A stretch of 13,006 bases of DNA from an uncultured Chlorobiaceae bacterium (GTDB lineage Bacteria; Bacteroidota; Chlorobiia; Chlorobiales; Chlorobiaceae). This document shows positions 6,452 through 13,006 of this stretch, in pieces. The position numbers were made by a program, and so were the translations under genes. The stretch covers positions 1-13,006 of the forward strand of contig CAIVCU010000330.1 in NCBI GenBank assembly GCA_903904495.1, given 5' to 3'. Positions within the stretch are counted from its first letter, which is position 1, and each line of letters starts with the position of its first letter. The notes beneath the pieces were generated by a model, which saw only the letters and a program-made list of their open reading frames with translations, did not search any database and had not been told where the DNA came from.

Positions 6452-7462
6452 TCAGGACTTGATTTTTTTCGAAGCATTCAGCAGCCGATGGGTCAGATGA
6501 AATTTTCGGTACTCTTCATGGTTCAACAACTTGACAAGAAGTGCTTTCTGAACATGAAGCCGGTTTTCAGCCTGGTCCAGAATAATGGATTGCGGTCCAT
6601 CCATCACCTCAGTGCTTATTTCCTCGCCACGGTGCGCAGGCATGCAGTGCATAACCACGGCTGCAGGTTTTGCTTTGGCAAGCAGGGCACTGTTGATCTG
6701 AAATGGAGCGAATATCCTGAGGCGCTCCTCTTTCTCTTTTTCCTGGCCCATACTGGTCCATACATCGGTATAGAGTACATCAGCATCGGTTGCAGCCTCC
6801 ACAGGGTCATGCAGAATTTCAATCCGGCTGATCCCTTTCTCCCTTGCGGTATCAAGCACTCCCTGATCCGGCGTATACCCTTCAGGACAGGCAAGAACAA
6901 AATGAAAGGGGAGCACTCCTGCCAGTTCAATCCACGAATTAGCCACATTATTGCCGTCACCGACAAAAACAACCTTGATTCTGTCATGCCATAATGACCG
7001 TTCGTAAAGGGTAAATGCATCGGCAAGCACCTGGCATGGATGCGACAGATCGGTCAGGGCATTGACTACAGGAATCGATGCGTGCTGTGCAATCCCTTCA
7101 ATAATGGCATGTTCATGCAGTCTGGCGACAATGGCACTGTTATAGCGTGACAGAAGCTTGGCAACATCCTCCACCGATTCACGCGAACCAAGACCGATTG
7201 ACTGACCGTCAAGGCATATTGCATATCCCCCCAGTTCATGAATGCCGAGCTCAAAGGAAACCCTTGTCCTCAACGATGGCTTGCTGAAAATCATGGCCAC
7301 CGTTTTATCGCGCAGCGGCAGAAACCCCGAAGGGCCCTCTTTTCTCTTTTTCTTGATGAACAGGGAATAATCGAACAACTCAATAATTTTAGCGCCGTCC
7401 AGATGTGAAAACCCGAGAAAATCACGTTTTCCTGTCTCGTGCTTTATTTGAATCTCTTTCAT
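6452..7462 (-). CDS. argF: Ornithine carbamoyltransferase
   Basis: A 336-residue protein. The N-terminal carbamoyl-phosphate domain has FSKPSLRTRVSFE (about 59-71), the counterpart of the STRTR motif, and HPCQ (about 141-144). The C-terminal ornithine domain has VFVGDGNNVANSW (about 165-177), DVWTSMGQE (about 233-241, the SMG loop that closes over ornithine) and MHCMPAHRGEEI (about 271-282, the HCLPA motif with Met for Leu). It makes citrulline from ornithine and carbamoyl phosphate. The SMG loop and HCxPAHRG favour true ornithine transcarbamylase over the acetyl- or succinyl-ornithine enzymes, although PSLRTR is closer to some of those and leaves minor doubt. It lies 28 bases after argB and 14 before argR. 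The start codon sits inside a small dyad (7448-7466). Confidence 0.95.
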   Translation of the reverse strand: MKEIQIKHETGKRDFLGFSHLDGAKIIELFDYSLFIKKKRKEGPSGFLPLRDKTVAMIFSKPSLRTRVSFELGIHELGGYAICLDGQSIGLGSRESVEDVAKLLSRYNSAIVARLHEHAIIEGIAQHASIPVVNALTDLSHPCQVLADAFTLYERSLWHDRIKVVFVGDGNNVANSWIELAGVLPFHFVLACPEGYTPDQGVLDTAREKGISRIEILHDPVEAATDADVLYTDVWTSMGQEKEKEERLRIFAPFQINSALLAKAKPAAVVMHCMPAHRGEEISTEVMDGPQSIILDQAENRLHVQKALLVKLLNHEEYRKFHLTHRLLNASKKIKS

Positions 7463-7490
7463 TCAATTAACTGTTTTAAGGATTGTTGAC

Positions 7491-8384
7491 TTAGTCCTGC
7501 TCTGCAATAAACTGGGTGCCGACCCCTTGGTGAGTAAACACTTCAAGCAGAAGCGAATGGGTTGATTTCCCGTCAATAAGATGAATTTTTCCAACTCCGC
7601 CGTCCAGCGTATGAAATGCCGAGAGTACTTTCGGAATCATTCCACCCGAAATAATGCCCCGTTCAATAAAGTCAGCAGCTTCAGCCTTACAGATGGTCTT
7701 AAGGATTCTGTCACCCACATGAATGCCTTCCACATCACTGACATAAATAAGCTTTTCAGCTTTCAAGGCAATGGCAATACTGCTTGCAGCATCATCAGCA
7801 TTGATATTATAGATATTACCCTCTTCATCAAACCCGATCGGAGCTATGACCGGAATCAATCCTGCGTTACACAGTAAATCGATATAAACTGTATTGATCT
7901 GCTCAACCTCTCCCACAAGTCCCAGTGTTTCTGCATTAGGGTGGGGCACAGCCCTGATGGTATCGGCATCCAGACCGGTAACACCGACAGCTTTGCCTCC
8001 ATGCTGGCTGATCAGCTGAACAATATCCTGGTTGACCTTGCCGGCAAGGGTCATCTGTATCACTGAAATCATCTCCTTGTCAGTGACACGCCTGCCTTGA
8101 ACAAAACGCGAGTTCAAACCAAGTTTCTCAGCGGTTCTCGTTATCGCGTCACCGCCGCCGTGGACTAGAACAACGTTGATGCCGACCTTTCGCAACAGCG
8201 TTACATTCTGAGCAAACGTGTTTTTGAGGCAGTCATCCTTCATGGCAGAGCCGCCATATTTGATAACAAAGGTTGTTCCCTCAAACTTGCGGATATAGGG
8301 CAATGCCTCAATGAGCACTTGTCCAATAGCTGCCTGAGGGGCCTTTCTTACCGGTCTAAGTTCACCACACTCTAAATGTTCCAT
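7491..8384 (-). CDS. argB: N-Acetylglutamate kinase
   Basis: A 297-residue amino-acid kinase. Motifs: FVIKYGGSAM (about 39-48), VLVHGGGDAIT (about 72-82; the usual residue after HGGG is Pro, here Asp), GRRVTD (about 97-102), NINADDAA (about 193-200) and SGGMIPKV (about 246-253). It phosphorylates N-acetylglutamate. Two traits of arginine-inhibited hexameric kinases are present: an extra N-terminal helix (roughly residues 15-33, IGQVLIEALPYIRKF) and the C-terminal STHSLLLEVFTHQGVGT segment. Feedback inhibition by arginine is therefore inferred, consistent with use of the ArgJ acetyl-recycling pathway. It lies 35 bases after argJ. GAGGA sits directly against the ATG at 8384, an unusually short spacing. 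Confidence 0.96.
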   Translation of the reverse strand: MEHLECGELRPVRKAPQAAIGQVLIEALPYIRKFEGTTFVIKYGGSAMKDDCLKNTFAQNVTLLRKVGINVVLVHGGGDAITRTAEKLGLNSRFVQGRRVTDKEMISVIQMTLAGKVNQDIVQLISQHGGKAVGVTGLDADTIRAVPHPNAETLGLVGEVEQINTVYIDLLCNAGLIPVIAPIGFDEEGNIYNINADDAASSIAIALKAEKLIYVSDVEGIHVGDRILKTICKAEAADFIERGIISGGMIPKVLSAFHTLDGGVGKIHLIDGKSTHSLLLEVFTHQGVGTQFIAEQD

Positions 8385-8419
8385 TCCTCGAAATCTTCTC
8401 TTAATGATTAAAGAAAGTT

Positions 8420-9652
8420 TCAGCTTCTATAGCTTCCGTTTATATCGACATATTCCTTGCTCAAGTCGCAGGTCCAGATCCTTGCCTGCCCAGGTCCGCT
8501 TCCAAGCCGAAGCGTTATGGCGTAAGAGCTTTTTGCCATGATTTCAGATGCAGCCTCTTCAGAAAAGTCAGCTTTGAAACCCGGTTTAAGCACAACAAGA
8601 TTATCAAAACACAGTTCAAGATCATCCTGATTGAATTGTGCTCCGGATCGCCCTGCAGAAGCAACAACTCTTCCCCAGTTCGCATCTTCACCGTGAATGG
8701 CGGTTTTAACCAGGCTCGACTGGGCGATTGTCCTGGCTGCAAGCTCTGCGTCACGATCGTCAGCAGCTCCTACAACAGTGACCTCTACAAGTTTTGTTGC
8801 ACCCTCTCCATCAATAACAATAAGCTTTGCAAGAAAGATCATCAACGCCTCAAGTGCTTCACAAAACAACCTGTAATCCTCGCTGTCAGCCTCAATTTCA
8901 GGGCCGGTGCCGCTTGCAAGAATGGCCGCCATATCGTTCGTACTTGTATCGCCATCAACCGTGATGGCATTAAAGCTGCTGCAGTTTGCATACCGAAGCG
9001 CTTCCTGAAGGAGAGAGGGAGCTATAGTTGCATCAGTGGTAAAAAAAGCAAGCATGGTGGCCATGTTCGGGCAAATCATTCCCGACCCTTTTCCAAGACC
9101 GCTCAGCCGGATACTTCCTCTTGAAAGCCTGACTTCCAGTGTAAAAAACTTCGGAAAAGTATCGGTAGTCATAATGGCTCCTGCCGTATCAATAACGGAG
9201 TCATGCTGCAGGCTGGAGGGCAGGGAGACAATACCACTCTGAACCTTGTCCATGGGCAGAAGCTGACCGATCACTCCTGTTGAAGCCACCAGCACCTCTT
9301 CAGGTTTAATGGCAAGCTCACGGGCTACAGCTTCAGCCATCGCCCGCGCATCATCCATACCCTTGACACCGGTTGCCGCATTGGCATTGCCGCTATTGCA
9401 GACAAGAGCACGCACCGAAAAAGAGGAAAGTTGCAGATGTTCGCGCGAAAGCAATACAGGAGCCGCACAGCAGAGGTTTGTGGTAAAAACTGCGGCAGCA
9501 CTGCATGCTCTATCTGCAGTGATCACCATAAGGTCTTTGCGATTGCTGTATTTAATCCCGGCATCAACAGCACCAGAAGAAAAACCTTCCGGCCAGAATC
9601 CATGCGATCCGTCCGATTGAGCTGCCATTGGGGTGACAGATGCCGGCCACAT
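8420..9652 (-). CDS. argJ: Glutamate N-acetyltransferase (ornithine acetyltransferase) ArgJ
   Basis: From ATG 9652 this gives a 410-residue protein, the usual ArgJ length. The self-cleavage site is in VLVASTGVIG (about 120-129), where the Thr becomes the N-terminal nucleophile of the beta chain. Other signatures are CNSGNANAATG (about 85-95), GKGSGMICPNMATM (about 187-200; Cys where Ala is common), TVDGDTSTND (about 231-240), DGEGATK (about 281-287) and GEDANWGRV (about 321-329). It transfers acetyl from N-acetylornithine to glutamate and, in bifunctional forms, also uses acetyl-CoA. Which form this is cannot be read from sequence. The frame stays open to an ATG at 9775, which would add 41 residues overlapping the argC end by 23 bases, but that extension is unlike ArgJ and AT-rich, so I prefer 9652. 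The gap to argC is then 100 bases. Confidence 0.93.
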   Translation of the reverse strand: MWPASVTPMAAQSDGSHGFWPEGFSSGAVDAGIKYSNRKDLMVITADRACSAAAVFTTNLCCAAPVLLSREHLQLSSFSVRALVCNSGNANAATGVKGMDDARAMAEAVARELAIKPEEVLVASTGVIGQLLPMDKVQSGIVSLPSSLQHDSVIDTAGAIMTTDTFPKFFTLEVRLSRGSIRLSGLGKGSGMICPNMATMLAFFTTDATIAPSLLQEALRYANCSSFNAITVDGDTSTNDMAAILASGTGPEIEADSEDYRLFCEALEALMIFLAKLIVIDGEGATKLVEVTVVGAADDRDAELAARTIAQSSLVKTAIHGEDANWGRVVASAGRSGAQFNQDDLELCFDNLVVLKPGFKADFSEEAASEIMAKSSYAITLRLGSGPGQARIWTCDLSKEYVDINGSYRS

Positions 9653-9752
9653 TGTTACGGCAGACAGCTCATGGATGACTTTAAGTCCTTTGTTGAGTTT
9701 TTCCAATGCTGTATAAAGAGTTAATAAATGTTGATAGTTACTATGAAATTTA

Positions 9753-10784
9753 TCACAACAGGCCGGAGGTTTCATCTATGCCGAGCATGATGTTCATGTT
9801 CTGCACCGCCTGACCTGCAGCCCCCTTCAAAAGGTTATCTATTGCCGTTACAATAACAACCGATCCGCTTGCCGTGGCATGAGCGATATGGATATCGCAA
9901 TAATTGGTACGATACACATGTTTTACCTCTGTCATGGTATCGCGCACCCTCACAAACGGTGCATTCCTGTAGAACTCCCTGTAGAGCCGCCTGATATCTT
10001 CTATTTCTGCCGGGCTGTCCAGCTGGACATTAAGAATGCTGTAAATGCCCCTCACCAGAGCGCCGATCATCGGCGTAAAGGTAAAATCAAAGGATGGGCT
10101 CGTGGCAGAAGTGCCGAGAGCCTGCATAATTTCAGGGGTGTGCTGATGCGTGCCTACTTTGTAGGCCCTGATGTTTTCACTCATCTCAGAAAACGACAGT
10201 TCTGTTTTACCGCTCCGCCCAGCTCCGGAAATACCTGAAGTTGAAGTGCAATTAATGGCAAGAGCCTTTTTCCAACGCTCATTGCCGAGAAAAAGCGGAG
10301 CAACGCCAAGAATAATACTTGTAGCAAAACAACCGGGATTGCTGATTGCCCTGGCGGCCCTTATGTCATCATGGTAGAGCTCAGGCATACCATAAGTCAT
10401 CACAGCATCCGGTGATTTAGTCTGCTTATAAAATTGCTCATGTTCAGCCACACTCTTAAGCCTGAAATCGCCTGAAAGGTCAATAACGGTTTTACCTGCC
10501 TGCAAAAGAGCCGGGACAAGCTGAAGCGCCTCGCCGTGGGGGAGTGCAAGAAAATAGATATCACTCTCTGTTTCTCCGCCATACGGTTTGTAAATCTTGT
10601 CACAGGAAAGAGCGGGGTAGAGCTCTGAAGCGGAATTCCCGGCTTGGGAAAAAGCATACAGCTCCCTAAGCTCAACCTGCGGATGCTTAAGCAGTAACCT
10701 CGTCAGTTCAGCTCCGGAATAGCCCGAAGCACCAATAATCGATACAGAATATTTTGTTGAACTCACTGTGTCAGAAACTGTCAT
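9753..10784 (-). CDS. argC: N-Acetyl-gamma-glutamyl-phosphate reductase
   Basis: A 343-residue protein of the type 1 ArgC length. The N-terminal Rossmann fold starts with SIIGASGYSGAELTRLL (about 15-31). The catalytic Cys is in SNPGCFATS (about 148-156, Cys152), TSGISGAGRSG (about 182-192) follows, and the active-site His region is GTHQHTPEI (about 211-219). It reduces N-acetylglutamyl phosphate to the semialdehyde with NADPH. It is the first gene of the cluster. A candidate promoter at 10933-10960 and two ARG-box-like sites lie upstream, so it should be under ArgR and arginine control. The 304-base region ahead is shared with the divergent PstS-like gene. No strong ribosome site is visible before ATG 10784. 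Confidence 0.97.
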   Translation of the reverse strand: MTVSDTVSSTKYSVSIIGASGYSGAELTRLLLKHPQVELRELYAFSQAGNSASELYPALSCDKIYKPYGGETESDIYFLALPHGEALQLVPALLQAGKTVIDLSGDFRLKSVAEHEQFYKQTKSPDAVMTYGMPELYHDDIRAARAISNPGCFATSIILGVAPLFLGNERWKKALAINCTSTSGISGAGRSGKTELSFSEMSENIRAYKVGTHQHTPEIMQALGTSATSPSFDFTFTPMIGALVRGIYSILNVQLDSPAEIEDIRRLYREFYRNAPFVRVRDTMTEVKHVYRTNYCDIHIAHATASGSVVIVTAIDNLLKGAAGQAVQNMNIMLGIDETSGLL

Positions 10785-10797
10785 TTCAGTAATGGGC

Positions 10798-10815
10798 TAT
10801 GAAAAATATTTCATT
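10798..10815. promoter_or_regulatory. ARG-box-like operator next to the argC start
   Basis: TATGAAAAATATTTCATT matches the classical ARG box (TNTGAATWWWWATTCANW) with two symmetric mismatches and has perfect 6-bp arms ATGAAA/TTTCAT. It begins 13 bases upstream of the argC ATG, inside the predicted leader, so ArgR bound here could block elongation or pair with the distal site by looping. Confidence 0.6.
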
Positions 10816-10833
10816 GAAAAACGGTTATGACCT

Positions 10834-10854
10834 GAATCATGTTGAAGATGATTC
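10834..10854. repeat. Perfect dyad in the argC leader
   Basis: Arms GAATCAT (10834-10840) and ATGATTC (10848-10854) are separated by the 7 bases GTTGAAG. It lies between the two ARG-box-like sites and would form a hairpin in the argC leader RNA. No T run follows on the minus strand, so it is not an ordinary terminator. Confidence 0.55.
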
Positions 10855-10905
10855 GAGCCGGTAAAGGTCAAATATTGCAGCGAGTTGTTCCTTCTCTGTT
10901 TCAGT

Positions 10906-10923
10906 TATGAATAAATATGCAAT
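10906..10923. promoter_or_regulatory. ARG-box-like operator at the argC promoter
   Basis: TATGAATAAATATGCAAT matches the classical ARG box (TNTGAATWWWWATTCANW) at all specified positions except one. It starts 9 bases downstream of the predicted -10 element, covering roughly +3 to +20, the position expected for an ArgR operator that blocks transcription of argC. Confidence 0.72.
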
Positions 10924-10932
10924 AATGTGGAA

Positions 10933-10960
10933 ATATTAACCTTTTTTATCAGATTTTCAA
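10933..10960 (-). promoter_or_regulatory. Candidate sigma70-type promoter of the arg cluster
   Basis: On the minus strand TTGAAA (10955-10960) and TAATAT (10933-10938) are 16 bases apart, a good match to the -35/-10 consensus. The predicted start near 10926 gives a leader of about 140 bases before argC that contains both ARG-box-like sites and the 10834-10854 hairpin. Confidence 0.55.
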
Positions 10961-11088
10961 GGCGGGAAACAATTTTTTTCACGATAGTAACATAGCGGTT
11001 GTCTTTTATGGCAACATCTTTTTTCTCACTATCTTAGCTGGTAACTATCTGTATGGCGCTTCAATATAAATCTTGAAAATGGATTGCA

Positions 11089-11991
11089 ATGAATAATAAA
11101 GCATATCAGAAAGCCCACGTCAAGGTCATCAACGCTCTCATGCTTCTTCTTTCCATGTTGTTTTTGATGAATTGTTCGGAGCGGAAGGGTAGGGATAGCG
11201 CACGTAGTGGAGTGATGACTCTTGCTGTTGACAGGCAGCTTGGCGATATCGCCAGCAGTCAGCTTGAGACCTTTACCAGGTATTATCCGGATGCCATCAT
11301 CAAACTCCAGCTTTCCGGTTCCGATAAGACCATCAAACATCTTCTTGATCACAATGCACGTGCGGCATTGATCAGCGGTGAGCCTGAGGCCGTTGAGGAT
11401 TCACTGTTTGCAACAATGCATCGTCCATTTCGCCGTGAACCGGTTGCCCGTGATGCCATTGTCTGCATCGTCAATCGTTTGAATCCTCTCAGCAAGCTCT
11501 CAATGAAAGAGCTCAAATCACTTTTTTCAGGCAAAGAGAACAATGGCGTCACTCCTCTTGTAACGGCTGATGATTACCGCCTTCAATCAGTTTTTGCCGC
11601 AGCAGTAGGGATGCGTAAAAAAGAGATACGAGCCAGTTGCTGCCGCAGCGAAAAAGAACTTATCCATAGAGTTTCAACCGATAACAAAGCGATTGGACTG
11701 CTTTTCCGTTCATCGCTTGATGGCGCGCTTAAGGCAGACAAGGCTTATAAGGATGTTAGAGTCATTCCTCTTGCCAGAGAGTCTGTAGGATCACTTCCCA
11801 TAGAGCCCACCCAGCAAAATATTTTCGAAGGGCGCTATCCTCTTGTTACGACCGTTTACTATGTATATTATGCCGGCGATGCACTTGCAGCAGGATTTGG
11901 TTCCTGGCTCAGCACTACAGGACAGAAAGCATTTGAAAAAAGTTCGCTTGCCCCTTACAGGGCTTTCGAAAGGACTATTATTTTGAAATAA
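11089..11991 (+). CDS. PstS-like periplasmic substrate-binding lipoprotein
   Basis: A 300-residue protein with a lipoprotein signal: a charged N-terminus, hydrophobic residues about 13-27 and lipobox LMNC with Cys29 (+2 Ser). The mature part has a PBP2 fold of the PstS-like type: TLAVDRQLGDIASSQLETF (about 44-62), DAIVCIVNRLNPLSKLSMKELKSLFSG (about 122-148, the most PstS-like segment), AIGLLF (about 201-206) and a C-terminal EGRYPLVTTVYYVYYAG (about 247-263). It lacks the N-terminal Gly-Ser-Ser/Thr phosphate loop of classical PstS, so the ligand may not be phosphate. No transporter permease or ATPase is adjacent. Instead a membrane diguanylate cyclase starts 4 bases after its stop, which suggests a sensing role. 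It is divergent from argC. The ribosome site is weak (GGA before ATG). Confidence 0.85.
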   Translation: MNNKAYQKAHVKVINALMLLLSMLFLMNCSERKGRDSARSGVMTLAVDRQLGDIASSQLETFTRYYPDAIIKLQLSGSDKTIKHLLDHNARAALISGEPEAVEDSLFATMHRPFRREPVARDAIVCIVNRLNPLSKLSMKELKSLFSGKENNGVTPLVTADDYRLQSVFAAAVGMRKKEIRASCCRSEKELIHRVSTDNKAIGLLFRSSLDGALKADKAYKDVRVIPLARESVGSLPIEPTQQNIFEGRYPLVTTVYYVYYAGDALAAGFGSWLSTTGQKAFEKSSLAPYRAFERTIILK

Positions 11992-11995
11992 ATCT

Positions 11996-13006
11996 ATGGG
12001 TGCACTGCATTCAATAAAAAAAATATCCTCTTTACAGGCCATTATTTTTACCGGAACGATCAGCATCCTGATTGTTATAGCCGGTACGGCAGGGTTTCTT
12101 GTCATGCAGCACAATCTGCTTAAAACAGTTGAAAAAAAACAGACCTGCTATCTGGAAATTGTTGATTTCAGAGGTAAACTGATCGAGTATGACCTCTCCC
12201 GCGCTTATGAGCATACCATGACGGTTGCAGGCGAAGAACGGAAAATAAGCAATAAGCAGTATGCCGGTGTCCTGCGCTTCATGTACGAAAAACTTCTCCT
12301 GCAGATGCAGGATGCCGGCCTGCGCCCTGTTGCCCCTATGCATGCCGACAGACAGAACTGGTCAGCGGTACTTTCCGGGGAGAACCTTGAACTGTTCAAA
12401 CTTGGACTGGACAATACCATAGACAAAGCAATGGCCGAGACAAAAGCCGCAGCCGATGACCTTGCTGTTATCAATCAGTTTTTTCTTTTTTTTATATTGG
12501 CAGTACTTCTCACCTTGAGTATTACTGCCGGATGGCTGCTGCATAACAATTACAAGCAGACACTCCTTCCCTTGGCACAGCTTTCCGGGCAGTTGAAAAT
12601 GCTTAACACTGACATACCGGAAAGTATCCACGATACTGCCGAAGAGATCAAAAAAGAGTTGACAGAAACAGAATATTCACGTGATATTACCCAGATTTCA
12701 GAGTCAATCATGGGCTTTTGCGATGAGATCGAGGAAAAGAATAAAAAGCTCGATGAACTTCATATCCGCGACGAAAAAACCAACCTCTACAACTACCGGC
12801 ATTTCAAGGAACATCTTATCATTGATATCGAACGTGCAAGGCGCCATTGCGACCAAGTCTCCCTTGCCATGATTGATATCGATTATTTCAAACAATACAA
12901 CGATATCAACGGCCATATTGCCGGCGATCATGCCTTGAAAAATATTGCAGACCTCATCATCAGTCAATGTCGTATATCTGATGTCCCATCAAGGTTCGGC
13001 GGTGAC
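11996..13006 (+). CDS. Membrane-anchored GGDEF diguanylate cyclase (3' end outside window)
   Basis: A reading frame from ATG 11996 stays open to the window end (337 codons, no stop reached). Layout: TM helix 1 at about 15-37, an extracytoplasmic region of about 120 residues (38-160) that looks helical and matches no sensor domain I know, TM helix 2 at about 162-182, a charged coiled linker (about 183-255), then a GGDEF domain. GGDEF features are DEKTNLYNYRHF, MIDIDYFKQYND, NGHIAGDHALKNIA and RISDVPSRFGGD at the very end. RxxD five residues before GGD is the inhibitory I-site, implying product feedback by c-di-GMP. The remaining motif residues (expected EF) and any EAL domain are beyond the edge. 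It is 4 bases downstream of the binding-protein gene, so co-transcription and a functional partnership are likely. Start chosen as the first ATG after the upstream stop; no clear ribosome site. Confidence 0.9.
   Translation, partial: MGALHSIKKISSLQAIIFTGTISILIVIAGTAGFLVMQHNLLKTVEKKQTCYLEIVDFRGKLIEYDLSRAYEHTMTVAGEERKISNKQYAGVLRFMYEKLLLQMQDAGLRPVAPMHADRQNWSAVLSGENLELFKLGLDNTIDKAMAETKAAADDLAVINQFFLFFILAVLLTLSITAGWLLHNNYKQTLLPLAQLSGQLKMLNTDIPESIHDTAEEIKKELTETEYSRDITQISESIMGFCDEIEEKNKKLDELHIRDEKTNLYNYRHFKEHLIIDIERARRHCDQVSLAMIDIDYFKQYNDINGHIAGDHALKNIADLIISQCRISDVPSRFGGD

Noticed and set aside
11791..12967. Minus-strand open frames opposite the PstS-like and GGDEF genes
   Set aside because: Opposite a clear lipoprotein and a frame with GGDEF, I-site and two TM helices; Cys-rich translations are typical of antisense shadows.
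1..13006. CRISPR array, complete insertion sequence, rRNA or tRNA
   Set aside because: No regularly spaced repeats, no transposase with terminal repeats and no RNA gene structure were seen on either strand.

Overview
The window looks like a green sulfur bacterium (Chlorobi; a Chlorobium/Pelodictyon-type chromosome). This is an inference from the compact minus-strand arginine cluster with an embedded argR, a menaquinone gene beside it, the style of the PstS-like protein and the moderate GC content. No rRNA or other marker in the window confirms the taxon.

Layout. Bases 1-850 are AT-rich and decayed: a possible gene tail at the left edge, about 340 bases with no recognisable gene, then a broken radC (JAB/JAMM domain) with a frameshift and an in-frame stop. 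Convergent with it on the minus strand is a complete hipBA-type toxin-antitoxin pair (853-2507). Upstream of hipB are a candidate promoter and two dyads that strongly resemble ARG boxes. Next come a small hydrophobic protein gene of unknown function with tandem Leu-Ala-Leu-Pro units (2770-3057) and menE (3275-4702). The core is the minus-strand cluster argC-argJ-argB-argF-argR-argG (10784 down to 4773), ended by a clear intrinsic terminator at 4722-4753, only 19 bases before the menE start codon. On the plus strand, divergent from argC, a PstS-like lipoprotein gene (11089-11991) lies 4 bases ahead of a membrane GGDEF diguanylate cyclase (11996 to the window end) that is cut at its active-site motif.

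How the genes work together. ArgJ makes N-acetylglutamate/ornithine by acetyl transfer, ArgB and ArgC activate and reduce N-acetylglutamate, ArgF makes citrulline and ArgG makes argininosuccinate. The aminotransferase (argD) and argininosuccinate lyase (argH) are not in the window. ArgR, encoded inside the cluster, is expected to repress argC through two ARG-box-like sites, one beside a good sigma70-type promoter and one just before the argC start codon. ArgB carries the N-terminal helix and C-terminal signature of arginine-inhibited kinases, so control is probably both transcriptional and allosteric.

Most worth a second look: (1) the binding-protein/diguanylate-cyclase pair, a likely periplasmic ligand-to-c-di-GMP signalling module; (2) ARG-box-like dyads upstream of hipBA, one matching the argC operator at 15 of 18 bases; (3) the terminator almost touching menE; (4) the two-site argC operator with a hairpin between the sites. 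No CRISPR array, tRNA, rRNA or complete insertion sequence was seen.
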